From assembly GCA_017511045.1 (NCBI GenBank), contig JAFWLM010000078.1, forward strand, positions 1-34,934: DNA of 34,934 bases, written 5' to 3'. Positions 23,348 through 31,636 of the stretch are shown piece by piece. The notes beneath the pieces were generated by a model that was not told the DNA's origin, did not search any database, and saw nothing but the letters and a program-made list of their open reading frames with translations. The translations under genes were made by a program, and so were the position numbers. Position 1 is the stretch's first letter; every line of letters begins with the position of its first letter. This DNA comes from Lachnospiraceae bacterium. GTDB lineage: Bacteria > Bacillota > Clostridia > Lachnospirales > Lachnospiraceae.

Positions 23348-24163
23348 TTACCAGTTCTCTTTTTCCTCTGCGTAAACGCTTGGAAGGATCTTATTCAGAT
23401 TTGTGAACTCTTTAATATTATGAGCCAGAAGTCCTTTTGCAATCATGGTCCATTCTTCTTCCGGAAGAATCTTTGTGACCGGTGCAAGGCACTTTGCCTT
23501 TCCATCAACAAAGTTATAGCCGATCCAGAATCTTGCCATAAATGTTTTTACGCCGTTAACTTCTTTTAGCGTTTCATCCATGATGACCGGAACCTTCATT
23601 TCTCCAAGCTGGGCATTCGCACTAACAAGGAACTCGCAGTTTTCCGTTCCGATTTTTCCCCAGTCATACCCCATCTGTCCCGGATCAGTAAAACCGATCA
23701 CGATCTCCTGCGGTGGTCCACCAATTGATTCCTGAACGGTATGGGTTGCACCCCATGTTTTCTCTTCCATCGGGATCGACGGATCTAATGCGCGTTCTCT
23801 TCCAACATCATTGATCTGAACATCAAAATGATCTTCCGGATCCCAGATCGCATAACGGAAAGCTTCAAGTCCATGCCAAGCGAACCACCAGTAGAGCATG
23901 TCTGCATTAACATCCGGCATTGGAATATTTCCTGCACACAGAAGTCCGCCTTCCTCCAGCGGATAATATCCAAATTCCTCTGGGAAAACACCTGCTTCGA
24001 TAAACTTTGGTCTATCTTCAACAGAAACCAGCCCTTTTGTATGGCCGCATCCAGCCACCATCGCCATCTGTTCATCTGTTGGAGATGCGATTCCCTGCTC
24101 ATAATACTTGTAATATGCTTTTGTTTTTGCATCTTCTGCAATTGGTACTAATGCCATTTTCAT
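23348..24163 (-). CDS. DAPG hydrolase (PhlG)/phloretin hydrolase family protein
   Basis: 271 residues, like PhlG and the Eubacterium ramulus phloretin hydrolase. LYWWFAWHGLEAFRYAIWDPEDHF spans residues 90-113, with H97 as a likely zinc ligand. AHNIKEF gives H248 and E252, matching the H-x3-E pair H270/E274 I recall for PhlG. The family cleaves a C-C bond between an aromatic ring and an acyl group, as in 2,4-diacetylphloroglucinol or phloretin. AAGGAGGG precedes the ATG. It follows two URO-D-type genes in the same direction. The substrate here is inferred. Confidence 0.82.
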   Translation of the reverse strand: MKMALVPIAEDAKTKAYYKYYEQGIASPTDEQMAMVAGCGHTKGLVSVEDRPKFIEAGVFPEEFGYYPLEEGGLLCAGNIPMPDVNADMLYWWFAWHGLEAFRYAIWDPEDHFDVQINDVGRERALDPSIPMEEKTWGATHTVQESIGGPPQEIVIGFTDPGQMGYDWGKIGTENCEFLVSANAQLGEMKVPVIMDETLKEVNGVKTFMARFWIGYNFVDGKAKCLAPVTKILPEEEWTMIAKGLLAHNIKEFTNLNKILPSVYAEEKENW

Positions 24164-24178
24164 TCCCTCCTTACACTT

Positions 24179-24229
24179 TTATCTGTTTGCAGCATTTGCA
24201 TAGAATCCCATTCCATAGGAAAGATGTTC
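24179..24229 (-). pseudogene. C-terminal stub of a third URO-D-family gene
   Basis: The minus frame reads EHLSYGMGFYANAANR and a stop. It matches the C-terminus of the URO-D protein at 26251-27300 (EHLSYGMGFYANPANR) in 15 of 16 residues. A stop codon precedes it in frame and no homologous sequence is seen upstream. It is therefore the tail of a deleted tandem copy, lying between the remaining URO-D gene and the hydrolase gene. Confidence 0.8.
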
Positions 24230-24316
24230 TTACAAGAAGGAGAATCCTCCTTCCCGCTTTTTTTACAGGCAACAATCTTTAGTTTTCTCTACTTTTCTGA
24301 ATCCTGTTATTATACT

Positions 24317-25426
24317 TTAAGCGTTCTTCCAGGGACCCTGGTTATTTTTCTTATAGAACGATACACCATATTTAAAATGTTCCTGAAGCTGTGTTGGAAG
24401 CAAGCCGAAGTTCGCAACATGTGGAAATGCAACATAGCTTCCTCCTGGAGCAAGAACGTTTACTGCCCTATCGTATTCTGCAATCTGATCAGCCTTCGGA
24501 CATCCTGGCTGTTCTAAGATTCCCTGATTATCCTCACCGCCGACAAAGGTCAGCTGATTCTGGTATTTATCTTTAATTTCACGGATATTTGTATTTCCTG
24601 CCTGTAGCGGATCCAGGGCATCAACGCCAATTTCGATCAGATCCGGAATGATCGGTTCTATATATCCACAGGAATGATGCTGATATTTAATGCCCATTTC
24701 ATGGCATGCGTCGACCATGCGTTTCAGCTGAGGCTTAATGATTGCTCTCCAGGTATCAGGAGACATCAGCATACGATCTTTTGATCCATAATCATCATGT
24801 GCGTTAATAATACTGACCGGATAATACTGTCCGATCTTCTGGAAGAATTTAATCTTATGATTTGCCATTGCTTCAAAATATTCTGCACAGCTTTCAGGAT
24901 CCGATGCCAACGCGATTAAGGCGTTTTCAAATCCCATGAGAGAATGCATCCGTTCAAACATTCCGTTCAATACCATTGCCACTCCCGCCTTATTTGGATC
25001 AACGATCGATTTTCCATTCTTCGTATATACGCGATGGCCTGCAGAAAGACTTGCAACCAGATCTGTTCGAAGATCCTCTTCTGCCTGCTTTTCCCAGTCG
25101 ATTGCGTCAAGATCCGGAAACTTAATATACTCTTTCCAGTCTGCAATATCATCGAACAGAATTTTGCCAGGTGTCGGCATCGGTGCTCCGATATTTGACT
25201 CATAGGTCCATTCCACTCCGAACCAATCTGTTCCGACATCATGTCCGCAGTATCTCTCACCTTCCATTTTGGGTTGAAGAAGCCAGCAGTCTGTATAAAT
25301 ACATGGGATCCAATACGGTGTCTTATGTTCATACGCCATAAGTGTGTTTTCTTTTTCTGTGATTCCTGTTTTCTTTTTAAAGTTCTGTGCTTTGATTGCG
25401 TTAATAATCATTCCTGGTCCTGGCAT
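24317..25426 (-). CDS. uroporphyrinogen decarboxylase (URO-D) family protein, copy 1
   Basis: 369 residues from the ATG at 25426, which has AAGGAGGA seven bases upstream; a GTG at 25447 is inside that ribosome site. It is a TIM-barrel URO-D homologue, but not HemE: the N-terminal RQAGR motif is absent. HSC (251-253) in YQHHSCGYIEP matches the HxC zinc motif of MtaA/MtbA-type methyltransferases, and INAHDDYGS and FVGGEDNQGILEQP are further family blocks. The third zinc cysteine (GC of the C-terminal pGCGi block) is replaced by GGSYVAFP. The substrate is unknown; methyl transfer or aromatic chemistry is possible. Confidence 0.85.
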   Translation of the reverse strand: MPGPGMIINAIKAQNFKKKTGITEKENTLMAYEHKTPYWIPCIYTDCWLLQPKMEGERYCGHDVGTDWFGVEWTYESNIGAPMPTPGKILFDDIADWKEYIKFPDLDAIDWEKQAEEDLRTDLVASLSAGHRVYTKNGKSIVDPNKAGVAMVLNGMFERMHSLMGFENALIALASDPESCAEYFEAMANHKIKFFQKIGQYYPVSIINAHDDYGSKDRMLMSPDTWRAIIKPQLKRMVDACHEMGIKYQHHSCGYIEPIIPDLIEIGVDALDPLQAGNTNIREIKDKYQNQLTFVGGEDNQGILEQPGCPKADQIAEYDRAVNVLAPGGSYVAFPHVANFGLLPTQLQEHFKYGVSFYKKNNQGPWKNA

Positions 25427-25503
25427 AATAAAATCCTCCTTTTTCACTGTATCGACCTTTCGATCGTCCTATCTTACTGAGGAAAGAATAAAAGAATGCA
25501 GCC

Positions 25504-25572
25504 AAGAGTTTTAGAACGTTTTTCTACTATGCGTATGCTCATCGAACTCTTTGTACGATTTTGTCCAAGAGT
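25504..25572. promoter_or_regulatory. possible TetR operators between URO-D copy 1 and the TetR gene
   Basis: ACTCTT (25546-25551) and AAGAGT (25567-25572) form an inverted repeat with 15 bases between, just before the TetR ribosome site. A third CCAAGAGT lies at 25502-25509. They sit between divergent genes, where an autoregulator would bind. Confidence 0.4.
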
Positions 25573-25603
25573 GTGTTATATTTAAGAAAAGGAGGCAAGA
25601 ACC

Positions 25604-26191
25604 ATGAATCGCCGCGAATTCAGTAAAATTGAAACAGTAAAACATATCAAATCAAATTTTCTTTTGAGTTATGAGTCGTATGGAATTGATAAGATTAATA
25701 TCAATGAACTTTGTAAACAGGCAATGGTTGCAAAGTCCACCTTTTATCAGTATTTTGATGATAAATATGCGGTTCTTGAGGAGATTGAGAAAGAGCTTCT
25801 TGAGGGTTTGATCTCAATCGTATTTGAGCCGGAAGAAGAGCTTAATATTGCGCACCTTCTTAACGGAACTCCGGCTCCAATTGCCCTTAATGTAATTCAT
25901 TTTCTTGACGAACACAAACGGGAATTCCGCGCGATCCTCGGCCAGAATGGTGACCCCGCATTTGTAAAGAAATGGCATAAATATATTATGCGAAGCTATG
26001 AAGAGCTGTTCCGTGATAAGAAAAAAGCCGCAAAGCAGGGAAAGCTGACTGCCTCTCTATTTGCTTCTTCCCTTTTGGAATTATATCGTTTTTATCTTTC
26101 GGATTCCCCGAAAATGTCTGCCAAAGAATGTGCCATTTTGGCCGGCAATATCCTGAAATGCTTTTTATTCGATTTTGAAGCGTTTGTATAA
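25604..26191 (+). CDS. TetR/AcrR family transcriptional regulator
   Basis: 195 residues. The N-terminal HTH reads ININELCKQAMVAKSTFYQYFDDKYAVLEEIEKELL (residues 28-63), the TetR signature with the YxxFxxK helix. The C-terminal domain is diverged, as usual for the ligand pocket. AAAAGGAGG precedes the ATG. It lies between the two URO-D genes and is divergent from copy 1, its likely target. Confidence 0.9.
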   Translation: MNRREFSKIETVKHIKSNFLLSYESYGIDKININELCKQAMVAKSTFYQYFDDKYAVLEEIEKELLEGLISIVFEPEEELNIAHLLNGTPAPIALNVIHFLDEHKREFRAILGQNGDPAFVKKWHKYIMRSYEELFRDKKKAAKQGKLTASLFASSLLELYRFYLSDSPKMSAKECAILAGNILKCFLFDFEAFV

Positions 26192-26222
26192 AAAATCAGG
26201 CAGGAGAAATTTCCTGCCTGAT
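26190..26222. terminator. terminator between TetR and URO-D copy 2
   Basis: ATCAGGCAGGA (26195-26205) with TCCTGCCTGAT (26212-26222). TTTTT follows on the minus strand; the genes are convergent and it may serve both. Confidence 0.75.
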
Positions 26223-26250
26223 CTGTGGTTTTCAATCTTATTAATTCTGT

Positions 26251-27300
26251 TTATCGGTTCGCCGGATTCGCATAGAAGCCCATTCCATAGCTAAGGTGTT
26301 CTTCCATGAAAGGCTCCATGAAGTCAAACCCGATCGTGATCGGATAGACCACGTAGCTTCCGCCCGGAGCCAGAAGATCTACAGCTCTGCGATATTCTGC
26401 TTTAATCTCATCCGGCGTAACATTTGGTTGCTCCAGAACATACTGATTATCAAAGCCTCCGCAGAAGGTGATCTTGTCGCCGTATTTTTTCTTTAATTCA
26501 CCAACATTCTTGTTGGATCCGCCCTGCCAGGTATCAACCGCATCCACACCGATTTCAATAAAATCTTCGATCAACGGCTCGATATATCCACAGCTGTGAT
26601 GCTGATAGATCAGACCATCTTTATGAACTTGTTCCACCATCTTGGCAAGATTTGGTTTGATCAGTTTTCGCCAAAGATCAAGAGGCATAAACAGTTGGTG
26701 CGCACTGCCGTAATCATCATGTCCATTAATTCCGTCAACCGGATAATAAGTTGCGATCTTATGGAAATATTTGCATTTCCAATCTGCAATTGCAGCGAAA
26801 TAATCAGCACAAGCTTCCGGCTCTTCGATCAGATCGCAAAGTGCATTGTCAAAGCCTTCCAGTGAATGCATTCTCTCAAACGGTCCGTTAATGACCATGC
26901 ACATGTTGAATTTACTTGTATCATCAAAACTGTTATGTCCATCTTCAAAAGGCAGAAGCAAACCGGTTGCAACGAGTGCCATCATATTTGTGGTTCCATC
27001 GATTTGCACTTGTTTTTCCCAGTCAATTGTTTCCAGATCCGGAAATTTGATTTTCTGCCAATCAGTAATGCAGTCAATCTGGTGATTCTGTGTTGTCATT
27101 GGTGCATTCGCCTTTGGTTCAAATTTCCATTCCACTCCAAAACCATCTTTGCCAACACCGTGTCCGCAGAAACGCTCCATCATTGGGTTTGCCTGAAACA
27201 GATTGATATCTGTAAACATGGACGGCATATAAAACGGTACTTTATGCTGATAAGCCAGCATGACATTTTCTTTTGGTAATACTTGAGGTGCTGCTCCCAT
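26251..27300 (-). CDS. URO-D family protein, copy 2
   Basis: 349 residues, clearly a paralogue of copy 1: EWKFEPKANAPM, INGPFERMHSLEGFDNAL, INGHDDYGSAHQLFM, YQHHSCGYIEPLIEDFIEIGVDAVD and FCGGFDNQYVLEQP. The HxC pair lies at 235-237, RQAGR is absent, and the late cysteine is replaced by GGSYVVYP as in copy 1. GGAGGA precedes the ATG. The gene is downstream of a perfect T-N11-A box and follows the LysR gene at 27458. Two different paralogues plus a stub suggest subunits or substrates that differ. Confidence 0.85.
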   Translation of the reverse strand: MGAAPQVLPKENVMLAYQHKVPFYMPSMFTDINLFQANPMMERFCGHGVGKDGFGVEWKFEPKANAPMTTQNHQIDCITDWQKIKFPDLETIDWEKQVQIDGTTNMMALVATGLLLPFEDGHNSFDDTSKFNMCMVINGPFERMHSLEGFDNALCDLIEEPEACADYFAAIADWKCKYFHKIATYYPVDGINGHDDYGSAHQLFMPLDLWRKLIKPNLAKMVEQVHKDGLIYQHHSCGYIEPLIEDFIEIGVDAVDTWQGGSNKNVGELKKKYGDKITFCGGFDNQYVLEQPNVTPDEIKAEYRRAVDLLAPGGSYVVYPITIGFDFMEPFMEEHLSYGMGFYANPANR

Positions 27301-27408
27301 GATCCTATCCTCCTTTGATTTTTTCGATTCTAAGACATAGATGATTCTCTGTCTTCGCTTTTAATTACAAGTTGATATTACAAGGAGGATCGTTCGACGT
27401 CCAATCAC

Positions 27409-27447
27409 GAAACGTCATTTTTCAATAACATTATGTTATTACGTTTC
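27409..27447. promoter_or_regulatory. LysR-type box upstream of URO-D copy 2
   Basis: AATAACAT-T-ATGTTATT (27424-27440) is a perfect palindrome containing T-N11-A (27426-27438). It is framed by an outer repeat GAAACGT (27409-27415) / ACGTTTC (27441-27447). On the minus strand TTGGAC and TAATAT, about 18 nt apart, lie downstream, so the box is in an activator position. Confidence 0.55.
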
Positions 27448-27457
27448 TGAGTATATT

Positions 27458-28339
27458 CTATTTGGGATTCACAAAAAGCGGAATGGCCGGATTGTAGTTT
27501 TCTGCTTTCCAGATAAAACAAGAACTGGCCTGCTGATTTGTATCTATAACAATGTTTTCAAGCAGGCGAATGGATGTTTTCGATGTAATGTTTGAGTTAT
27601 GGTTTATGATACCTACTCCCTGTCCGGCTTCGATCCACATCATGATCGTGGCCAGGTTAGGAGCATAACGGATATCAGAAAAAGAGACGCCACTTCTTTT
27701 TAAGAAGGCTTGAATCAATTCATATCCCGCCCGGCTGTCATCCGGTGAAATAATAATCAGGGTTTCTTCCATAAGATCATTCAGCAAAACCTTTTTCTTT
27801 CTCCCCGTACCGGTATGCCGAGAAATTGCAAAAACCGGGCTATCTTTACAGAATTCAGTTATAACGATTCCTTTCATATCATGAACATCAAAATTCAGTG
27901 TGTAAGCGATATCAATACTTCCATCAATGACCCATTCTCTCAGATCACGGAAGGAACCTTGTTTAAACACCAGATCAATATTCGGGTTTTCCTGCATGAA
28001 ACGCATCAGCTTATCCGTTAGTTCCTCATTGACATATTGTCCACCAAGCATTCCAATCACCAAACGGCCGGAATATCCTTGTCCGATTTTTTGTGCTTTA
28101 TGTAGGATTTCTTCAAGTCTGCTCTCAAAATCCTGAAGCTCTTTTGCAAGAACCGCCGCAGCCGGTGTAAGACGAACACTTTGCTTGTCACGAATAAAAA
28201 GCAGGGTGTTCAGTTCCCTTTCCAGCGAGACAATCTGTCTGCTTAAACCCGGCTGAGTAATGAAAAGCTGTTTTGCTGCTTTTGTGAAATTTAAAGTTTC
28301 GGCGACCGCCAGAAAACATTTGATCTGAGTTGTATTCAT
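27458..28339 (-). CDS. LysR family transcriptional regulator (next to URO-D copy 2)
   Basis: 293 residues. The HTH reads NTTQIKCFLAVAETLNFTKAAKQLFITQPGLSRQIVSLEREL; the C-terminal domain has GRLVIGMLGGQ and MMWIEAGQGVGIINH. It lies upstream of and in line with URO-D copy 2 and is the best candidate to bind the box at 27424-27440. Confidence 0.92.
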   Translation of the reverse strand: MNTTQIKCFLAVAETLNFTKAAKQLFITQPGLSRQIVSLERELNTLLFIRDKQSVRLTPAAAVLAKELQDFESRLEEILHKAQKIGQGYSGRLVIGMLGGQYVNEELTDKLMRFMQENPNIDLVFKQGSFRDLREWVIDGSIDIAYTLNFDVHDMKGIVITEFCKDSPVFAISRHTGTGRKKKVLLNDLMEETLIIISPDDSRAGYELIQAFLKRSGVSFSDIRYAPNLATIMMWIEAGQGVGIINHNSNITSKTSIRLLENIVIDTNQQASSCFIWKAENYNPAIPLFVNPK

Positions 28340-28372
28340 GCTTACCCTTTAATTACTTATCTTATTTCGTTT

Positions 28373-29278
28373 TTATTGCTGTTGTCTGGTAATGTTGGAA
28401 TAGCATTCCTCCATTTTTTGAACAAAATGATGAAGAAGCGGACTTTCGGAATCTTTTAACCAGATTAGTTCAAGCCATAAAAGATCATGCTCATCCACGT
28501 CAATGGTTCGAATATCCGGGAATTGATCCAGAAGTGCAAATTTTGACATCAGTGCTACTCCTGCGCCGGAATTCACCATCATCATCAATTCTTCAGGAGA
28601 AGCACATTCAATAATACTCTTCGGTTTCATCTGATTCTTTTTTAAGATTCCTTTCGAATGTGAAAAAGGAATAGAAGATTCTGCCTTTGAAAGGATCAGA
28701 AAGTTATCTTTCTCAAATTCTTTCATCTTCACAGAAGTTTTGTCGGCAAGACGGTGCGTTTTATGGACTATCATAGACGGTGTATCCTGATCCAGGACCA
28801 GATGCGCAAGGTTTTCCTCCTTCATTTCTCCAAGCCGTAAACGCAGACCAACCTGGATCTCTTTTCGGTAAAGAGCCGGGCAAATCGTATCCCAGTTAAA
28901 TCTTTGCATGCTGACTTTCAAATTAGGAATAACGTTGATCATTTCATTCGCTATCATTGGGATGGTATAGGCAAACCGGATTCCCATTGTCCCAATCCTA
29001 AGTTCAGAACTTTCCTGATTTGCTGCAGCCCGGACAGCGGAATAGATATCTGATTCTTTGGAAAAAATTTCATTTGCTTTATCATAAAGCACCTTTCCGG
29101 CATCAGTAAGGATCAAATCTCGATTTGTCCGTACAAACAGCTGAACTCCAAAATCTTCTTCCAGCTCCTTGATATGCCGACTGATTGCAGACTGACTGAC
29201 ATAAAGCTCGGAAGCAGCTTTCGTATAATTCAGATTCTTTGCAGCAATATAAAAATATTTTAACTTATTATAATTCAT
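28373..29278 (-). CDS. LysR family transcriptional regulator (divergent from ferredoxin/FAD operon)
   Basis: 301 residues from the ATG at 29278; a TTG 36 nt upstream would add an unconserved extension. The HTH reads NYNKLKYFYIAAKNLNYTKAASELYVSQSAISRHIKELEEDFGVQLFVR. The effector domain has ELRIGTMGIRFAY and MMVNSGAGVALMSK. It ends 33 nt before the other LysR gene and is divergent from the ferredoxin/FAD operon, its probable target. The ribosome site is weak. Confidence 0.9.
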   Translation of the reverse strand: MNYNKLKYFYIAAKNLNYTKAASELYVSQSAISRHIKELEEDFGVQLFVRTNRDLILTDAGKVLYDKANEIFSKESDIYSAVRAAANQESSELRIGTMGIRFAYTIPMIANEMINVIPNLKVSMQRFNWDTICPALYRKEIQVGLRLRLGEMKEENLAHLVLDQDTPSMIVHKTHRLADKTSVKMKEFEKDNFLILSKAESSIPFSHSKGILKKNQMKPKSIIECASPEELMMMVNSGAGVALMSKFALLDQFPDIRTIDVDEHDLLWLELIWLKDSESPLLHHFVQKMEECYSNITRQQQ

Positions 29279-29403
29279 AACCCTATAATTAATGCTCAAC
29301 GTAACTATCTGCAAACATTACATCTATAACCTTTTATCCAAGCATAGCATCATAAGCATTTCGGTTATTTTTCTCAGTATATCATTATTTCAGAGTTGAC
29401 AGC

Positions 29404-29420
29404 TATAACAAAAAGTTGAA
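29404..29420. promoter_or_regulatory. degenerate LysR-box-like site upstream of the ferredoxin gene
   Basis: TATAAC-AAAAA-GTTGAA resembles the ATAAC-N5-GTTAT core of the box at 27424-27440, with one arm changed. It lies about 120 nt before the ferredoxin gene in the 29279-29537 intergenic region. Confidence 0.3.
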
Positions 29421-29537
29421 GCTACCATTGATTAATCGATAATTCTCCCGAAGGTATTCGCATGATAGCATGAAGATGTCTTAAACAGCAGATGGTCAAA
29501 ATATTCATCTGCCAATAAAAACAAAGGAGGAGGAAAA

Positions 29538-29786
29538 ATGGTAAAAGAACTTAAGGTTGATCGCGAGAAATGTGTGCATTGCAAGACTTGTCTGGATGTT
29601 TGTTTCAAAAATGTAATTGAATGGGACGAGGAACAACAGATACCTTATGCAAAGTATCCGCTTGATTGTCAGGTATGCTGTATCTGCGAAACAACTTGCC
29701 CGAAAAATGCAATCGAAGTCATTCCTGACTGGGATGCCAAATACTATCCGCGTTATGTTTCCACTATGAGGGAGGTGAAATTCTGA
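29538..29786 (+). CDS. ferredoxin-type protein with two [4Fe-4S] sites
   Basis: 82 residues. Cluster 1 is C12-x2-C15-x2-C18-x3-C22, with Phe where Pro usually follows. Cluster 2 is C44-x2-C47-x2-C50-x3-C54-P with an extra C48. The C-terminus (YYPRYVSTMREVKF) extends beyond the clusters. AAAGGAGGAGG precedes the ATG. Its stop shares a base with the next ATG (TGATG), so it is translationally coupled to the FAD protein and is very likely its electron-transfer subunit, an arrangement like AprBA. Confidence 0.92.
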   Translation: MVKELKVDREKCVHCKTCLDVCFKNVIEWDEEQQIPYAKYPLDCQVCCICETTCPKNAIEVIPDWDAKYYPRYVSTMREVKF

Positions 29787-31507
29787 TGAAAGATTTAAAA
29801 GAAATCGGTATTGTCCATGAATCACAGATACTTATTATCGGAGGTGCCTGTTCAGGACTTACAGCAGCGCTTACTGCGAAAGAAGCAGACCGCAATGTCG
29901 ATATTTTAATTACTGACATGGCATGCGCAAGCAAAGGATGGGCTGGAAAAGCTGCAAGAACCGCAGGCCTGATCAGTTTTGTCGAAAAGGGTCAAGACCC
30001 GGAGGATTTTGCAAAGTACAATCTGAATGAAATCGGATTCTGGTTGAATGATCAGCATCTTCTTCGGGATATGGCCTATAACAGCAGAAGACTGGTTGCA
30101 CATCTTGAAGACTGGGGCGTTTCTGTTGAAAAGAAAGAAGATGGATCGTTCGACGTCGCCGAATGGCCATTCCCCTGGGTTACAGGCGGAATTGATCCGG
30201 ATATGTGCAAGCATATGGCAAAGAAGGCTCACGAATATGGAGTACGTTTTGAAGATCGCATTGAGATCGTGAAATTATTAAAAGATGGAGAGCGCGTAAT
30301 CGGTGCAGTTGGCTTTGGTATCAAAGACGGTTCTTTCCATATCTTCCTGGCAGATATCACGATCATCGCCTGTGGAACCCAGAATTTTGATATCACTCCA
30401 ATCTGGTGCGGCACCGGTGTTTCTCAAAGTCTTGCGTGGGATGCTGGCTGTGAATTCCGGAATTGTGAATTTGCCGGCATGGGAGATTTCGGGCGTATTG
30501 ACGAAGAGGGGCATGTATTCTACGGTATGCACGGCGGAGCCCATATTGGACACGACCATATGTATGTAGGCGAAGAGAATATTTCACAAAAATGGCGTCC
30601 GGGTTTCCACTCTTCCATGGATCCATATGCTGCAAATGCATGGTACCAGGAATATAAGCTCGGTCATTGGCCAATCAAAATCGATATGAATGCATTCAAT
30701 GCACAGGGCGGTGGCGGAGAGTTTTTCAAGTTCCATCCGGAAGCTTTCAAACGTTATATGCGTCACCATCAGGTTGGCGGATATCCATTCGACAACCAGG
30801 TCTTTGATGTTGTTCCCGGCGTTATTTCCGAACTCGGCGCAATTCGTGTCGGCCATTCCATGGAGACTACGGTTCCCTGTCTTCTTGCGATCGGTGATTC
30901 TGCTGGTTCCGGAAGTGCAAGAGCCGGGGCCGTTCCCGCACCGCCGGCAAAGATCCACGGAACAGGTCTGTTGAATGCACTCTATATGGGAACACGAGGT
31001 GGTGAATCTGCTGTTGACCTGATCCACACAGTCTCAAAACTCAACCTGTCAAAGAATATTGACCCGGAAGAAATTGAAAGAATTAAAGAAGAAACCTTTG
31101 CTCCATTAAAGCGCGAAGATGGTATTAATCCTCGTGACATCATCCATGAGGTTCAGGAAGCAATGGCTCCTGTCGACTACATTTTTGTTAAGTCTGAAGA
31201 TCGTATGAAAGAAGCACTTGCTCTGATTGAAGATGCAGGAACAAAACTTGATCAAATGAAAGTTGATAATACGCATGATCTTGTCAAGGCAATTGAAGCA
31301 AAAGCAATGGTTCTCGGTGGAAAGCTGTTCTATAACGCCTCTATGATGCGAACAGAATCCAGAGGCTTCCAGCTCAGAGAGGACTATCCGGAAACAGATA
31401 ATGAAAACTGGTTAAAATGGATCATTGTTAAGAAAGGACCTGAAGGCGATTTCGAATTCCGAACGGAGGATATTCCGATCGATCAGTATGATTACAAACC
31501 GATGTAG
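29786..31507 (+). CDS. FAD-binding reductase, fumarate-reductase/AprA-like flavoprotein
   Basis: 573 residues. The FAD Rossmann motif is ILIIGGACSGLTAALTA (G19, G20, G24), followed by TDMACASKGWAGKAARTAG in place of the usual small-residue FAD loop. The C-terminal FAD block reads LLAIGDSAGSGSARAGAVPAPPAKIHGTGLLNALYMG. The middle has MHGGAHIGHDHMY and FHPEAFKRYMRHHQVGGYPF, which could hold active-site His and Arg residues. The overall plan matches FAD_binding_2 oxidoreductases such as fumarate, urocanate or APS reductase alpha subunits. No signal peptide, so it is cytoplasmic. Substrate unknown; an unsaturated aromatic or enoate fits the context. Confidence 0.88.
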   Translation: MKDLKEIGIVHESQILIIGGACSGLTAALTAKEADRNVDILITDMACASKGWAGKAARTAGLISFVEKGQDPEDFAKYNLNEIGFWLNDQHLLRDMAYNSRRLVAHLEDWGVSVEKKEDGSFDVAEWPFPWVTGGIDPDMCKHMAKKAHEYGVRFEDRIEIVKLLKDGERVIGAVGFGIKDGSFHIFLADITIIACGTQNFDITPIWCGTGVSQSLAWDAGCEFRNCEFAGMGDFGRIDEEGHVFYGMHGGAHIGHDHMYVGEENISQKWRPGFHSSMDPYAANAWYQEYKLGHWPIKIDMNAFNAQGGGGEFFKFHPEAFKRYMRHHQVGGYPFDNQVFDVVPGVISELGAIRVGHSMETTVPCLLAIGDSAGSGSARAGAVPAPPAKIHGTGLLNALYMGTRGGESAVDLIHTVSKLNLSKNIDPEEIERIKEETFAPLKREDGINPRDIIHEVQEAMAPVDYIFVKSEDRMKEALALIEDAGTKLDQMKVDNTHDLVKAIEAKAMVLGGKLFYNASMMRTESRGFQLREDYPETDNENWLKWIIVKKGPEGDFEFRTEDIPIDQYDYKPM

Positions 31508-31532
31508 AATTGCAGACATGCAGTAAGAAGGA

Positions 31533-31565
31533 AGGGGCTGTCACGACAGCCCCTTTGTATTTTTC
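31533..31565 (+). terminator. terminator of the ferredoxin/FAD operon
   Basis: AGGGGCTGT (31533-31541), loop CACG, ACAGCCCCT (31546-31554), then TTGTATTTTT. It follows the FAD gene stop by 25 nt. Confidence 0.85.
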
Positions 31566-31636
31566 TTGTAAATATAGGCTTCTTCGGATCAGAAAGAAGA
31601 AAAAAGCAAATCAAAAGAAATAATATAAAGCTTCAA

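Noticed and set aside
24317-27300. HemE (haem biosynthesis) for the URO-D genes
   Set aside because: RQAGR and neighbouring HemE motifs are absent, and no other haem genes are nearby.
30584-31027. 147-codon minus frame in the FAD gene
   Set aside because: Antisense to the conserved C-terminal FAD domain.
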